Shown here in pieces: positions 21,553 through 33,900 of a stretch of DNA of 64,000 nt. The position numbers and the translations under genes were made by a program. Below the pieces are notes generated by a model that saw only the letters and a program-made list of their open reading frames with translations, did not search any database and was not told the DNA's origin. Numbering within the stretch: the stretch's first letter is position 1; each line of letters opens with the position of its first letter. This stretch comes from Diplodia intermedia (taxonomy: Eukaryota; Ascomycota; Dothideomycetes; Botryosphaeriales; Botryosphaeriaceae), in assembly GCA_021495925.1 (NCBI GenBank), contig JAKEKT010000015.1:434001-498000 (forward strand). Direction: 5' to 3'.

Positions 21553-22720
21553 ATGGCGTCGGTGCCAAACGAGATCGTCCTTTTTCACTACCCTTTCTCT
21601 CCCTACGCCCGCCGTATCATCTGGTACTTGCAGCTCCGCCGCATCGCATTTGCGCAATGTGTGCGTCCGCTCCCGTCCGCCATCAGTGGGGGCAATTTAG
21701 TATATGCGTGCCTTACCAAGATCCCTGAGCGCTAACCCAACCACCCGCGCGAGATAGATACAACCGGTGACAATGCCTCGTCCTGACCTCGACCAATTGG
21801 GCATCGCCTACCGCCGTATTCCGCTCATGACTATCGGCCGCGACGTATACTGTGACACCCGGCTCATCCTCCGTAAGCTCGAAGAGCGGTTCCCTGACGG
21901 GAAGCTCGGAGCGTCGGGCAGCGACCAGAAAGCCATTGAGCGCCTCCTGGACCGTTGGACCACTGACGCCGGGGTATTCAGCCGCGCAGCCACGCTGATC
22001 CCGTCCGATATGCCTGCCCTCCAGGACCCCAAGTTCGCCAGGGATAGAGAAGACTTCTCGGGGCGCAGCTGGTCGAGGGAGGCGATGCAGCGCGCGCGGC
22101 CAGAGAGTGTTGTGTATGTTCGCGACGCCTTTGCGCTGTTGGAGGACACACTGCTGGCCGACGGGCGGGAGTGGATCCTCAAGACATCGGCCCCTAGTCT
22201 GGCGGATATCGAAGGTGCGTGACGACCCGGTGGCAACGGACACGAGTCCGCGGCTAGTTCTGGTCTAACACTCGAGTTAGCAATATGGCCGTTCCACTGG
22301 CTGGTCGAGATGAAAGGCGCACTGCCGGCTTCTGTGATATCTGAACAGCACTTCCCCAAGGTCTACGCGTGGATCAAGAGGTTCCGCGACACCCTACGCG
22401 CGGCGCAGTCGTCGGGGCCCAAGCCCGTCACGTTGAAGGGGCCACAAGCGGTCTCGTTCGTCTCTGGCGCAAACCTTGCGGAATCTGGCGGCGATGTCGA
22501 TGCGGCTGATCCGTTGGGCCTGGAGAAAGGTCAGGAGGTAGAGGTGTGGCCGATCGACAGCGGGTTCAAGCACCATGACCGGGGTACGCTGGTCAGCCTG
22601 ACACCAGACGAGATGGTGCTGGCGAGTAGGACGAGGGCCGGTGACGACGAGGTACACATTCATTTCCCGCGGTGGGGTTTCAGGATAGTGGCAGCGCGGG
22701 GGGCGGCAGCCAAGCTGTGA
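21553..22720 (+). CDS. Glutathione S-transferase-like protein with extra C-terminal domain
   Basis: Three exons, 21553-21660, 21758-22214 and 22281-22720, give 334 residues. The first about 85 residues form a thioredoxin-fold GST N-terminal domain: IVLFHYPFSPYARRIIWYL at the catalytic end, MPRPDLDQLGIAYRRIPLM, and the glutathione-site-like YCDTRLILRKLEERFP. A helical C-terminal domain follows (IERLLDRW; LADIEAIWPFHWLVE across intron 2). After about residue 245 there is a further module that GSTs lack, rich in strands (GQEVEVWPIDSGFKHHDRGT, VHIHFPRWGFRIV). Both introns carry CTAAC-like branch sites. The family call is sound; the substrate and the role of the tail are unknown. Confidence 0.88.
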
Positions 22721-24085
22721 AGGCGGCGGGAGCTCTGGGCGCTGGACATGTTTGGAAAGGCGCTGGTGGCTGGCCTCGCACGCGCTGACGGCGGCGTTGG
22801 ATGTTTTGCTTGAGGCCAGGCGATGATATCAGGCGCTTTGGCGGCAATCCCGGCGCAGCGGGTAAGCGCACTGTAGGGATACAGCCACCAGCGTAATAGG
22901 GACGGCTTCGCAAGCGGGCAGTCCAAGCAGCCGGGAATTGAATAAGGTCTCCATCGGGTTATTACTGAGCGCAAGCATCCCGCGCGGACCTTAGTCAGGC
23001 GTCGGGCAGGCGTCGCCGGTCCGTGGCGGGCTGGTCTCAAATCGGTGCGGTGTCGTGCTCTGCGGAGGGTGCGGGTGTGCGACGCGACACGCCGTGGCCG
23101 TGAGAAGGCTCTGATGTCGATAGCGATGGCTGGGCGTGGGCGACTAATTGCCAGAGGCCACGACGCAGCATGGAGGACCCCAGTGCCGGCAGCGCTCTCG
23201 CGGAATTTGCGGGCTGCAGCCGTGCCCAAACCCAACGCCCGATGCGCGCTGGGGACTCGCTGCAGACTCGGGCTGGCGGTCGGCTCACCGCCACAGGCGC
23301 GCAAGCAGCAGCATGGGCAGCTTGACGCGCGAATTCTAGACGTCCGGGCGGGCTAGCTGCGTTCGTGCAGGGCCGCTGGCGTCAGTGTTTGCGGCCGTGT
23401 CGGTGCCCAACGCGCCCGCCAGGTCCACATCGACCCTCATGTGGACGGGCCCAGCAGCATCCATGATTCCAGCGCCCACGCGCAAGATAAAGCAAAAGGC
23501 ACGCTGCCGGCCGCGCAGAGCGACTCTCTCTTGCATTTCCCGCGCTCCGCCCTTCTCACCCACCCCCGGCCGCCGCGAGCTCCAGTGCATTGGGCACCAG
23601 CCTAGCTGTCATCTGCCCGCCCGTGTGCTGCTACTGCAGAGAGCCGCCGCCGTCGCGCTCCACGCCCCGGCCTGTCCAATTGCAGCCGTTGCAGGCCCGC
23701 TCAGAGCCGCAAAAGTCCCAGCGCAGTCCAGCTGGCCTGTCCGCCGCGAGCCCTGCCGCCGCCACGCGCCGCTCACCGACAGCCGCGACGATATTACCTG
23801 CCCACTCCTCAGCCCCGCACTCGCAGTCCTGCCTCTTCCTCTCCCGCTTTCGCTGCCAGCAAGTGCCTTTGGCTTTCTTTGGAGGGACCCCGCCTCAATC
23901 CATCTCAGCCCGAGGTGATCGCCGGAGCCACCGCCCCGAGCCTGTTTTTTGGTTAGGACCTGTCGCTGCCTGCCGCCAGCCCTGGCCCGCCTTGCCGTCG
24001 CACTCGTCTTCCCTCGGACGCTGACATCAGTGCGAATTTTTCCCTCGTTGCAACCATCACCATCTCATCTCGCGCTCCCCAACTA
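22721..24085. other. Intergenic, 1.4 kb
   Basis: The 3' flank of the GST-like gene, then the promoter and probable long leader of the RfeG-like gene. From about 23520 to 24085 the plus strand is C/T-rich, as in many fungal 5' leaders. Open frames here are low-complexity and not convincing. Confidence 0.5.
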
Positions 24086-25156
24086 ATGCCATCGAAAATG
24101 TCGCGCTCGACGCCCACCCGACAGTGGTTTCAGCCCGGTGAAGGCATCGCTCGCGAGGTCATCACTGCTGACATCCAGCGCTACCTGGGCCCGGACGCTC
24201 TCGTCAAGCCGGGCATCGGCACTGGCGAGTACGAGGTCAGTCATCGCGCCGCCGCCCGCTCTGCGCACGCCTGCTAACTGTCTCCCCCAGAGCGTTGAAG
24301 GATATTGGATCACTGCTTATCGTACCCTGACATCGGTGAGTGCCCGTCGCGCTGCCCCTCACTGCCGCTGCCGAACATTGCCCGCTGACCCGTCGCCCCA
24401 CAGCAAATGGTGCAGGACTTGAAGCTGGATTCTCAGCGGTGGCGTGCTGAAGTCCAGCAGGGACGAGGTAGCCCACTCGCGAGAGACTCGAAAATCATGG
24501 CCAAGCCTCCTGACAAAGCTGCAGTTGCCTATCAAGATTCTAGGACTCACCAGTCCAGGCAGTACTATGGACCTAGTACCCCGGCCCCGGAGCAGCCTTA
24601 TGCTCCGCCCTCGGCTTCCCAGGTTTACGCGGACCACCCGCAGTCTGCAGGATACCGGGCGCCCGCCCAAAGTGCCTATGGAGGAGGAGACTACACCTAT
24701 GCCCAGCCCCAGTCAGGATATGCCCAGCAAGGAGCCCACTATGTGCCAGCACCTGGATATGGACAAGGCCAAGTGAGGACAGCCCCGTCCTACGGATCAT
24801 ACAGCCAGCCGTCTGGCAGGGAACCGGACCCCCACCCGTCCCACTATCAAGGCCACCAGGAGTCGCCCAGATATGGATACCCCCCGTCAACTTCGGCGCC
24901 GCCCGAACGCGTGTATGCCCCGCCTCAACCAAGGTATTTCATGGAAGATCACATACCCACGGATGTTTTGGATTTGGCTAAGTTTCCCTGTAGTACAACC
25001 CAGCAGTACTACTATGCCGACAGCAGAAGTGGTGAGTTATTGTAGAATGCCTTCTCAGCTGCATGGACTGGGGCGCCGAGAGACGGTACTAACGTGTCCC
25101 TCTTAGCAGCGACTCAACCGCCCCCTCAAGCTAACGATCGTCGTCGTCGGCAGTAG
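24086..25156 (+). CDS. RfeG-like fungal protein with Pro/Gln/Tyr-rich tail
   Basis: Four exons: 24086-24235, 24291-24335, 24404-25031 and 25107-25156; about 290 residues. The conserved N-terminal part reads TRQWFQPGEGIAREVITADI and QRYLGPDALVKPG, then EGYWITAYRTLTS and MVQDLKLDSQRW, which I recall from fungal proteins annotated as transcription factor RfeG. No classical DNA-binding domain is visible. The remainder is low complexity, rich in Pro, Tyr, Gln, Ser and Gly, with a short last exon ending in an Arg run (NDRRRRQ). A second ATG at 24098 is possible. The third intron ends in TAGCAG, a tandem acceptor that gives proteins differing by one Ala. If that intron is retained, translation stops at 25045. 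The name is moderately sure; the function is not known to me. Confidence 0.75.
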
Positions 25157-28100
25157 CCTGCAGTCCTGTCCTGCTTGTCTAAAATGATGTTTCTTTTACC
25201 ATACCCTGTGGCATTGTAGAGTCTTACCTTCCTTTTGCCGGCCCTTTGTCTGGTCTCAGGATGCTCCACGGATTCAGCAAGAAGAATCCTTCCGATTTGC
25301 TCTCCCTTCCTGGATACTGGCCGTCAGCCTGGACACCTCGCCGCGCCAGGCCGGAGAGGCGTGTAGTTCGTTCCACTTGCCTGGTGCCCTTTCCCGAGTC
25401 ATCGCGGGCTCAATCTCCTTGGGTGCCTTTCAGAGCCGGAATTAGACCTGGTCAGCCGTCCTGGATTGTTTGTCCTTCTCCGTCTCGTCCCACCGTAATG
25501 GATTCCGTGGACCACATCTTTCACCGCATGGCGTGCACAGGGATGGAGTGATGGCTACTACATGACTTAATGCGTTTTCATTTAGGGGCTTCTGCGTTGT
25601 TTGCTTTCATGTCTAGTCCTACCGTTCATATGGCGATTACTAGCGTCCGGCGTCTCACGAGGGAGGAACACCTTGTTTCTGTCCAGGACTTGTTACCGTT
25701 TCCGGCTGTTGCTCGTTTTGCTTCTCGCACGCTGCACCATCAGCTTTCGGCGATATCCAGCTCTGCTGCTTGCTCTCACAGCCCGCTAGGAGGAACACCA
25801 CCAACCCCATGGATCGTAGTCTGGCATTCGCAGGGGTTGCGTTGCCGCGCTCTGGAAAGCGATGCTTTCCTGTCCATGTGTGTTACACAACCATCCTTTG
25901 GCCTCGTTCTTTCCGGGTGGAAAGACGCCGGATAACTCCGTAGTTTATAAAGCAGCGAAAAACAAATGACTGCGAATGTCCACCACCTGTGCTACGACTT
26001 TTCTGGCCGCTGTACATAGCCCCCCACCTGTCCGTACGACGCCGTTTCCTTTGCCTTGATCTGGCCTTTCGGATACCTACCGGCTGATAGCCATCACCAA
26101 CTAGCCTGCGAGTTGTGGATTTGAGGGTGAAGCTTCTCTCGTGGAGCCAGCATGATTGATTTTCGGCTTTTTGTCCATGTGTCGTACGTACGCAGTCCAA
26201 CGTTAAGGCTAGTAACATGATGCCAAGCTCTTGTGCCGAGATTGATTGTGCTGTCCGAATTGAGGTCGGAAGCGGGCCTCAGACGGGAGTCCTGAGCGGG
26301 ACTGCGGATGCCCAACTCTTCCGCCTTGATACATCCTCATAGCTGCTATACGAGCTACTTCACGACGCTCTCGTGCATCTGAGACAGATGTATAGCCCGC
26401 CGCAGAGATGGCGGGTGCGTGCCAGCTCGTTGGCCAGGAAGCAGGAGTAGCTTCAAGACACGGGCTAGGCTGCTGAATCGTGACAATGCCATGCCGCCTG
26501 CATTGGGTACGGGGGTGAATCGCGATGCTGCGCGCGCCGCCTGGGCATCACCGTATCGGCCAGCCGTTGCTCCCTCCCTGAATTGACCGCCGTCTTGTGT
26601 AGTGGCGATTCTCGGGGACTAAAGGCAGATCTCTCGCCTTTGCTGGCGAGGCGTTGCGGCCCGGCACCTGGACGCTCGTTCGCCTAGGCTGTCGAGCGGT
26701 GACCGCCTTGCGCTGCAAATCAGGCCACCGCCTCTCCAGGATGCATCGCCAATGCCATGCCCCTGTCCAGCGGGCTGCTGTCTTCACAACGAGGTCCGGC
26801 GCCCAGCGCGTGTGCGTGCCACGTCCCTCGCTTGCTCGCTCGCGCCCTGCGTGGAGGCCAAGCTCGCGCCGGCCAGCCTCGTTTGCCCAATCCATCAGCA
26901 GCCTGAGGGTGGGACGATTCCCGCCAGTCGTGCCTTCCGCCTATTCGCCGTCCGCGTGTAGCCGCAGGCTGGGCACCTGCTTCTTTCTCAGCAGCCACTG
27001 CCCTCAATGGCCGGCAATCAGCACGCCTCGATCCATCGACCTCGGACGATCCCTTGTGCTTACTACGAAGCGACGTAGGTACCGCGGTGGGCTTTCCGCG
27101 AATTGGCGCGCGCCTCGCCTCGCCCCGCCCCGCTTCCGCCGTGGCTGGCCGCCCTCCCCTCTCAGCCGTCGCTGCTCTTCCCTCCTCTCTACGATCAATG
27201 CTCAAAAGGAGGGAGGCAGAGGCAGGGCGGCGGCGGCAAAACTCGTACCTGCAGCACAGCACAAGCAACGTCAGCCGGAGGACCCTGAAGCTCTCGGACC
27301 CTGCTTTCTTCTTGCTCGCCGTCCATCAGCTTCCCTATTGTTGTGTCGGCATGCCGATCACCGCCTGACGAACCCACTTCCGCTCCGCTCCTCTCCCTGT
27401 CCCCGTCAAGCAACCCCGTTTCTGGCCTTTCCCCCCTCTCTCCCGGCACGGAGCGTCGTCATAGAGGCTGGTCAGTGCGGCCGGCCGGCCTTTTTCCCAC
27501 TGCTCTGATCTCCCCGAACTACGCTTCTCCTGCCGGCACCACACGACACGACTCGGCTTGCCGTCGGCTGTGGTAGGTAGTCGCCTTACGTACTCTCGCT
27601 CTCGCGCAGCTCCGCTGAGAGCGGTGATGTGCATACAAGCTATGGGGGCACGTGTGTAGGAACCTGAAAGTCAATTAAGCCTCCGCCTATTGCTTCGGCA
27701 CGTGCATATCGTCCGCCGCCGCCCCGCCTCGGTTGCACGAGGGAGAAGAGAAGGGGAGAGAGGGAGAGAGGCAGATGGAAAGAGCAAGAACAGCCGAAAG
27801 CATGTGGTCCGTCCGCCGGTCTGCTTTGCTTTGCTTTGCCTTGCTCCGCCGCGCCATGCTCTGCATCGCCGTGTATTGCCGTTGCAGTAAACAAACGACC
27901 AAACGGGGATATCCCTTCCAACTAGGCCGGAGCCAACAAGCAAGACCTAACATGCCGATCCTGCTCCTTCGCCTTGCCTCACTACTGCTGTAGCAAATCA
28001 AGCGAGAGGCGCATGATAGCCAGCCTTCTTTCTGCCGGGACCTATGACGACGGTGTTCATCGCGCCGTCTACCGCCGGCCGCCACCGAACCCTTGATTTG

Positions 28101-29133
28101 CGCGGACAAGGAAGAAGAGAAGCTAAGGGAACAAAGAGTGGGGGCCAGTTAACGGAAGGGAAAAAAAAGCGGGCGGCGGCGTCCGGAGAGCCGGAAGGAA
28201 CGGCTTCGGTCCGTTTTCCGTTCAGAAGGAAAGGATGGCGGAAAGGGAAAGGAGGGGATCCGCATCTCTCTCTTTTCCATCGCAGCAAGATCGAAAAATT
28301 GGAAAATGGAAACGAACAACAGAAATTAGGAAGCACAGCGGGTAACCATTGCCACCATGCTCGCTTCGCCAGCGTGTGGTTACCGGGTTACCGATACCAC
28401 CAACCCTACCAACCAATGGATCCCCTCCCCTCCCCTCTCCTCTCCCATCCCCCGGCGGTGCATGCCGCGCACTGCACCGTACTTTTCTTTCCTGCAGCAT
28501 CATTTCGGGAGCCACCACTTCTTCATAGGGTGCAGAGAAGCATGATGCATATGCGGTGGCTTGCATATAGCCAGCCAGCCAGTCATCGACGATGCCGACT
28601 CCGCGGCGGAACGCAAGATCTTCGTCGCCCAGGCAGAAGCCGACGGCGAGGTGCGCAAGAGTGGAGACCGGGCGGATGCAGAACGGTTTTCACCTCGCTC
28701 TCCGATTTGTTGATCGGGGATTGATGACTGGGTGGGTGGGGAACGCGAACAAGATCGGAAGGGAGGGAGGGTCGGTCGTTGGTTCGCTCGGCATCGTGGA
28801 CAGAGAGGGGTGCAGCGGCAAAGCAAGCAAACATGCAGGCAACGTCGGATGCGGGAGCGAGGAGGGAAGCAAAAAATGGTGGTGTGCAGCATCTCACCTT
28901 CTGCCTCTCTCGCTGCCATCATCCCTGCTTGTGTCAGAACTTGAATCCAACCGTTCGCTGGATGGGATGGACCCTTGTCTGCCGGAATGATTGGGTGCGG
29001 TCGGAGGGCCGAGGCTGCTGTACCATTTTCAATATGTGCCCTCATCCAAAGTCTACCTATCATGAACGCCGCCGTCGTCATGATGTCGACGTGAGGGTGT
29101 GATGGCTCTGCTTTCCATATTGCCAGCAGACTA

Positions 29134-29315
29134 ACCTCTTTCACCGGGTTATGGGACACACCGGGTTATGGGACACACCGGGTTATGGGACAGCCCACCA
29201 AATGCTGCGGTGTGAATCGTGGATTTTCTTCGGGTGTCAATACTAAGCGACTCAATCTGGCTCTCTTGTTGGCTGTCCCATAACCCGGTGTGTCCCATAA
29301 CCCGGTGAAAGAGGT
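29134..29315. mobile_element. MITE-like element with terminal inverted repeats and TA target duplication
   Basis: A 182-bp non-coding element. The left inverted repeat (29134-29195, 62 bp) begins ACCTCTTTCACCGGGTTATG, and the right one (29271-29315, 45 bp) is its reverse complement. Each holds a 17-bp unit CACCGGGTTATGGGACA in tandem: three copies on the left (29142-29158, 29159-29175, 29176-29192) and two on the right (29274-29290, 29291-29307). The 75-bp centre has no ORF. TA dinucleotides flank both ends (29132-29133 and 29316-29317), as for Tc1/mariner/pogo insertions. The arms match perfectly apart from one unit, so the insertion or its last conversion is recent. No transposase is in the window. 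Confidence 0.82.
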
Positions 29316-30718
29316 TATCCTGTCGAGAGATAGAGCAGAGCATCCACCACTTGCAAGCCTCGGTTCCTGTGCCTGAGTCCTTGTCGATCAACGATGACTG
29401 GGATCCAGACACCTGTATCTGTGTGTCGCCTGCTCACTGGCCCGGGGTTCGTCGCTGGTGTTGACCCACTTGGTTGCGTTTCGCCGTCCGGCAATCTATT
29501 TGATTTTATTGTTTTTCGTTATTTTCGCCGACTTTCTTCTTTTTTGCCTCCGTTGCTTTGACGTTCCCGCTAGCAGGCGATGATCATCTTGCACCCGGAA
29601 ATAAGGCTGACGATGACGAAGTGCTCGCACCCCGATCATCACGAGCTTAATGGCGTCGGCCACTTCTTTTCAGCCGGAGCGTCCGACTGGACGTGAGCGG
29701 CGTAGGTACCTCGAGCACAATGGGACGGAATCCATTGACGACTTGATTGGATCCGCTTGAATGTGCGCGGCTGACTGATTGTCGAGGATGCGACGACCCT
29801 TGAAAGCCGCACGCCAAGCATCCCCAAAGTGCACCTCAATAGACAACGCCACACTTCACCGTCAGAACAAACAATCCAGGCCGGACCATCCAACCCTCCT
29901 CCAAAGCTCATTGAACGCTCAAAGAACGATCGTTCAATGATGGCGACCCGGTCCACGTGAAGCCCATTACCGGAACCGTGCCTCAATAACGGCAGCGCTT
30001 CTGGTTATATATATATATATCGACACCTTGCATCCAGTTCTCCCAAGTACCATCACCACAAGATTTCAGATCAACCACAGCTCTTTACGCAACACACTCC
30101 TTCATTTTTTTCCATTCCAAATCGAACAAACCGCCGAAAATGGGTAAAACGTACAGCTCCCCGATGGCCCGTCCCAACGGTCCTTGGTGCACGGTCATGT
30201 AAAGAAGAAAAGAGATCCATCCCACACGTCGAAAAAAAACCACCACCCACCCTCGGAAGCTCCATATCATCCGACTTCTGCAATCAACAGACAACAGCAC
30301 TCAGAACAGAGGAGGAGTCTCCGGACGGACAAAAGGGAGAAATGCAAACATAAAACGACCGTGTGCGGATTGATCGATAACAAGTTTCGGTCCCTCCTCA
30401 TCACATCACTCGCTGGTGTAGTGGTAGCCATTCGTCAATAAAACACCGACTTGTTAGAAGATATCTTCCCTAAGTGAAGCTTTGTGTGAATTACATGACC
30501 CCCGCCGTGAAAAACTCCCCATGCCACCACCCGCGTCCCCCTTCCCCTAAAGTAGTTGCTGAGAAGAAAGGTATGCAGTTGTGCCAACAGTGAAGATCGA
30601 TCGGGGGGAAACGGACGGTTGCAGTCTCCGAAAGACGAAAAAAAAAAAACGATGAAAGCAAGCTCTGAAGCAGGCATACTCTCAAAGAGAGCCTTCCAAC
30701 CGGCTCCAAACAAAAGAA

Positions 30719-30740
30719 AGAGAGAGAGAGAGAGAGAGAG
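30719..30740. repeat. (AG)11 microsatellite
   Basis: Eleven uninterrupted AG units downstream of the large minus-strand gene. Confidence 0.9.
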
Positions 30741-30913
30741 CGCCAAAAAAAAAAAAGTGTAAAGAAACGCAAAGCCCAGGACTCAGCGGGCGGAGCCAGA
30801 CCAGGCCACATACCATCCAAAGCAACCAACTCTACCCTGTCCTGTCCCCCAGCTAGTGTGTGTCACCGTCCCCTTCCCAAAAAACCCACCAGCCCGGATG
30901 AGGTATCTCATAC

Positions 30914-33900
30914 TCACAAAAACGCCATACTCCTGCTCACATCCCTCGCATCTTTGCCGCCGCCGCCACTGTTCTCCGGAGCAGCAGCAGCAGCAGCAGC
31001 AGCAGCAACCGGCGGCGGCGCCCCAGACCTCTGCTGCCTCGCCGACAACCACCTCTCGGCCAACAGCTGACCGGGACTCGGCGTCGCCATCTCCCTCTCC
31101 GCCGCCGCCGCCGCCCCACCACTCCCAACACCTCCTCCTCCTCCTCCTCCTCCAGCGTCGGCGGCAAAAAAGTCTTTCGTCTGCACAGAAGGCGTCATAG
31201 GAGCCGGTGACGCATTCTCTTTGAAGCCGCCATGATGCTGATGCTGATGCTGATGATGATGATGATGATGCGGACCACCCAACCGCATCGAGCCCAGTTT
31301 CGGCGTCACGCGCAGCGCCGGCGTGCTCTGCCTGGTGGTCAAGAGGCCGCTGCCACTGCCACCGCCACCACCGGTCGCGGGCAAAGCCAGTGGGGAGGGG
31401 CTACCGCGGTTGTTCCAGTGCTGTCGAGCAGCGAGCGACGACCGGCCGAGCTCGGCCGCCGGAGGCGGAGGCGGAGGCGGAACCCACGGCGGGGTGGACG
31501 ACGAGGTTGTCGATGCCGTTTCGATATTGCCGGCGGCGTTGTTGGTTCTGCTGCTGTTGTTGTTGTTGTGACCGTACGGGCCCTGCATGATCGAGTGCAT
31601 CATCATCATGTCGTCGGTGCCCTCCTGCAGGCCGGGGGGTGGATTGTGCGTCGGGCTGGGGGTCAGGTGGCCGCCGGCGCGGCCGCGGCAGCCGACGGCC
31701 ATGGGCTTCCGGCGGAGGTGGTGGGTGTGGTGGTGCGGAGGAGGCGGGGGGAGGAGGGTGGGTCCGGTGGGACTTGGTACTGCCACCGGGCTGCCGCCGT
31801 GCAGGTGCGCGGCGGAGGGGCGGAGTTGATCGCCGCTGCGGTGCTGGCGGAGATCAAAGGCGGAGCGCGGACGGTAGAAGGGCGCGGTGGCGGCGGCGGC
31901 GGCAGGGCGGTGGCGGAGGGATGGTGGATTGGCGGTCGAGGCTGTTTCGGCGGCGTAAGTGGGGACTGTTGGCCTTTGCTGCATGACGGGATCTTCGGCG
32001 GAGGTGGTGTAGTGGGCGAGACTCGAGTGACTGCGGCCTAGGGAGCGGTGTACAGACTGGAGAGATCGAGAGTTGCGGATGCGTTTGTCTGTGAGGGTGC
32101 TGACTGGTATCTTCTCCTCGGGCTCCGAAGGGGATGCTGATGCTGATGCTGACTCTGATTCACGATCAGTGTTGCGGCCTGATTCCCAAGTATTGGGGCT
32201 ATTTCCGCTCTTGGGTTCGTTATTATCAGTCCCGATGTGCTTATCTGCGGGAATTTCGGTCTTGCGTATGCCGTTCTTAATGCCTCGAAGGCTTGTTTGC
32301 CTTTCGCCTTCACTTGCCGGCAACTCGCTGCTTACAACTGTGGCACGGTGTCCAGAGTCCGCTTCTTCTGTTCCAGGTGGATCAGACGGTCCCACTGTTT
32401 CCTGCTTAGGTTCGATCAATGTGAGCCTCTCGGGGCGGGTGTTTGGGAAGTTGTGTGAAGCCGGCCGTGATTTGAAGATGACAACTTCGTCGTCACCATC
32501 TCCAACCCCAACGATTTCTGCATGCTCCCTTTGGTGACCAGCAGGCTTCAGCAGCCATTCTTCCGTCATGCTCATGTCGAAATCTTGACTCAGGTCAAGT
32601 TCGGAGACCTCCTTTGACAACCACTTCTTCCAGTCCTTGCTTGAACGAGCGGGCCCAGGGGCGCCATCTTTCTTTGGTGAAGACCCCAACGTATAGCTTT
32701 TTGCAGAGTGGCTTGAAACAATGACGACAGTGCCAGGTGGGCAATTTGATCCTTCGCTTTCTTTTCTGAGAGGCGATTCTCCCGTAGAGTCTCGTGAATA
32801 GACACTGGGAGACATGATGTCTGCTCTTGATGGCCAGCCTGGGCTGAGCATATCTAAAGGTTGCTGCGGTTTGCGGCTGGAAATGCGCGGAGGGGCTGCA
32901 ATGCTCTTCGAGGGGCTCGGCGAGGATTCGTGCCGCGCAAGTTCGTAAGGATTCGTGCCAGCCATTGCCTTCTTCACATTCTTGGAAAAGACCGGGGAGT
33001 GACCCTGGTGAAGTTGGTTCTGCCAGCGGCTCTCTGTCTTCCATTTACGCCTTGAAAGTTGTTCTGGGGTGGGCATCGTTGCTTTCGCAGTACGCTGGAG
33101 GCGGATGCGAGGTATGACGAGCCCAGAGTCGGAGTCGTCGTCGGGTGAATCGCGATCCATGTTGTCCTGGTCATTACGCTGTTGATGGCCATCACCAGTC
33201 ATCTCTTTTGAAAGAGACTTGCCAAATACTTCTGGGGTGACTGAGCGAATAGTCGCCTTAGTAGCCCGGCTGACCTTGGATGATGTACCGGAAGTGTTGC
33301 GGATCTGGGAGGGCAGTGTGGCTCGCTCTGTCTGTTCGTGCAAAGCTTGATTTCCCGATTTCAGCATGTCTGGGTCAAGATTGCTATCCAGCCCAGCCTT
33401 TTCGAGCCTGCTTTTCAGTGCCGAGAAAACATCAAAGGTATCTGGTCCTTTGGCAACATCATGAGGTGAGGTGTTCAGAGCTTTTCTGAATGGAACTCGG
33501 CCAAGAAGTGAGGTGGTGTTTCGCTTTCTCTCAGGTGGAGGCTCCGTCTCCGGGATAATTGAAAGTCTCTTCGGGTCACGGCTCTTGACGCTGGCTGTCG
33601 CTGAAGAATTGGTCCAGCTGGTGACACGAGATTTGCTCATGTCTGTCAGATCGTGATCATCGCCCGATTTTCGAGAGCGGTTCGACATATCCGATGATGT
33701 CCGTTGGCCTAATGTCTGTCTTGGGGTATCTCTTGTAGTAAAGTATTCCACCGGCGTGACTGAAGCACTGCGTGGCGAAGCTGCCCCTGGGGTTGTTTGA
33801 ATGGAGTTGCCGAAGTAAACACGTGACGCATCAACTTGCTGAACTGGCAAGGCGATTGAAGGCTTTGACGTCTTGCGAAATACTTTCTTGAACTTGGTCC

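Larger units (their letters stand above)
25157..30913. other. Intergenic, 5.8 kb, with one MITE-like element
   Basis: The largest gene-free stretch. Candidate frames (for example 26654-27508 +, 28044-28724 + and 28500-29159 -) are Arg/Ser/Pro-rich and lack conserved features or good splice partners. Supported content: the inverted-repeat element at 29134-29315, a short AT run near 30007-30020 and an (AG)11 run at 30719-30740. A non-coding RNA cannot be excluded. Confidence 0.55.

Noticed and set aside
26654..27508. 284-codon open frame in the large gene-free region
   Set aside because: Arg/Ser/Pro-rich with no structure-like pattern; typical of GC-rich non-coding DNA.
30409..30465. tRNA-like start (GCTGGTGTAGTGGTAGCC, A-box-like)
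   Set aside because: No B box, no matching acceptor or T stem downstream; does not fold into a cloverleaf.
31232..32041. 269-codon plus-strand frame with poly-Met and Gly/Arg runs
   Set aside because: Antisense translation of triplet repeats in the 1308-residue gene.
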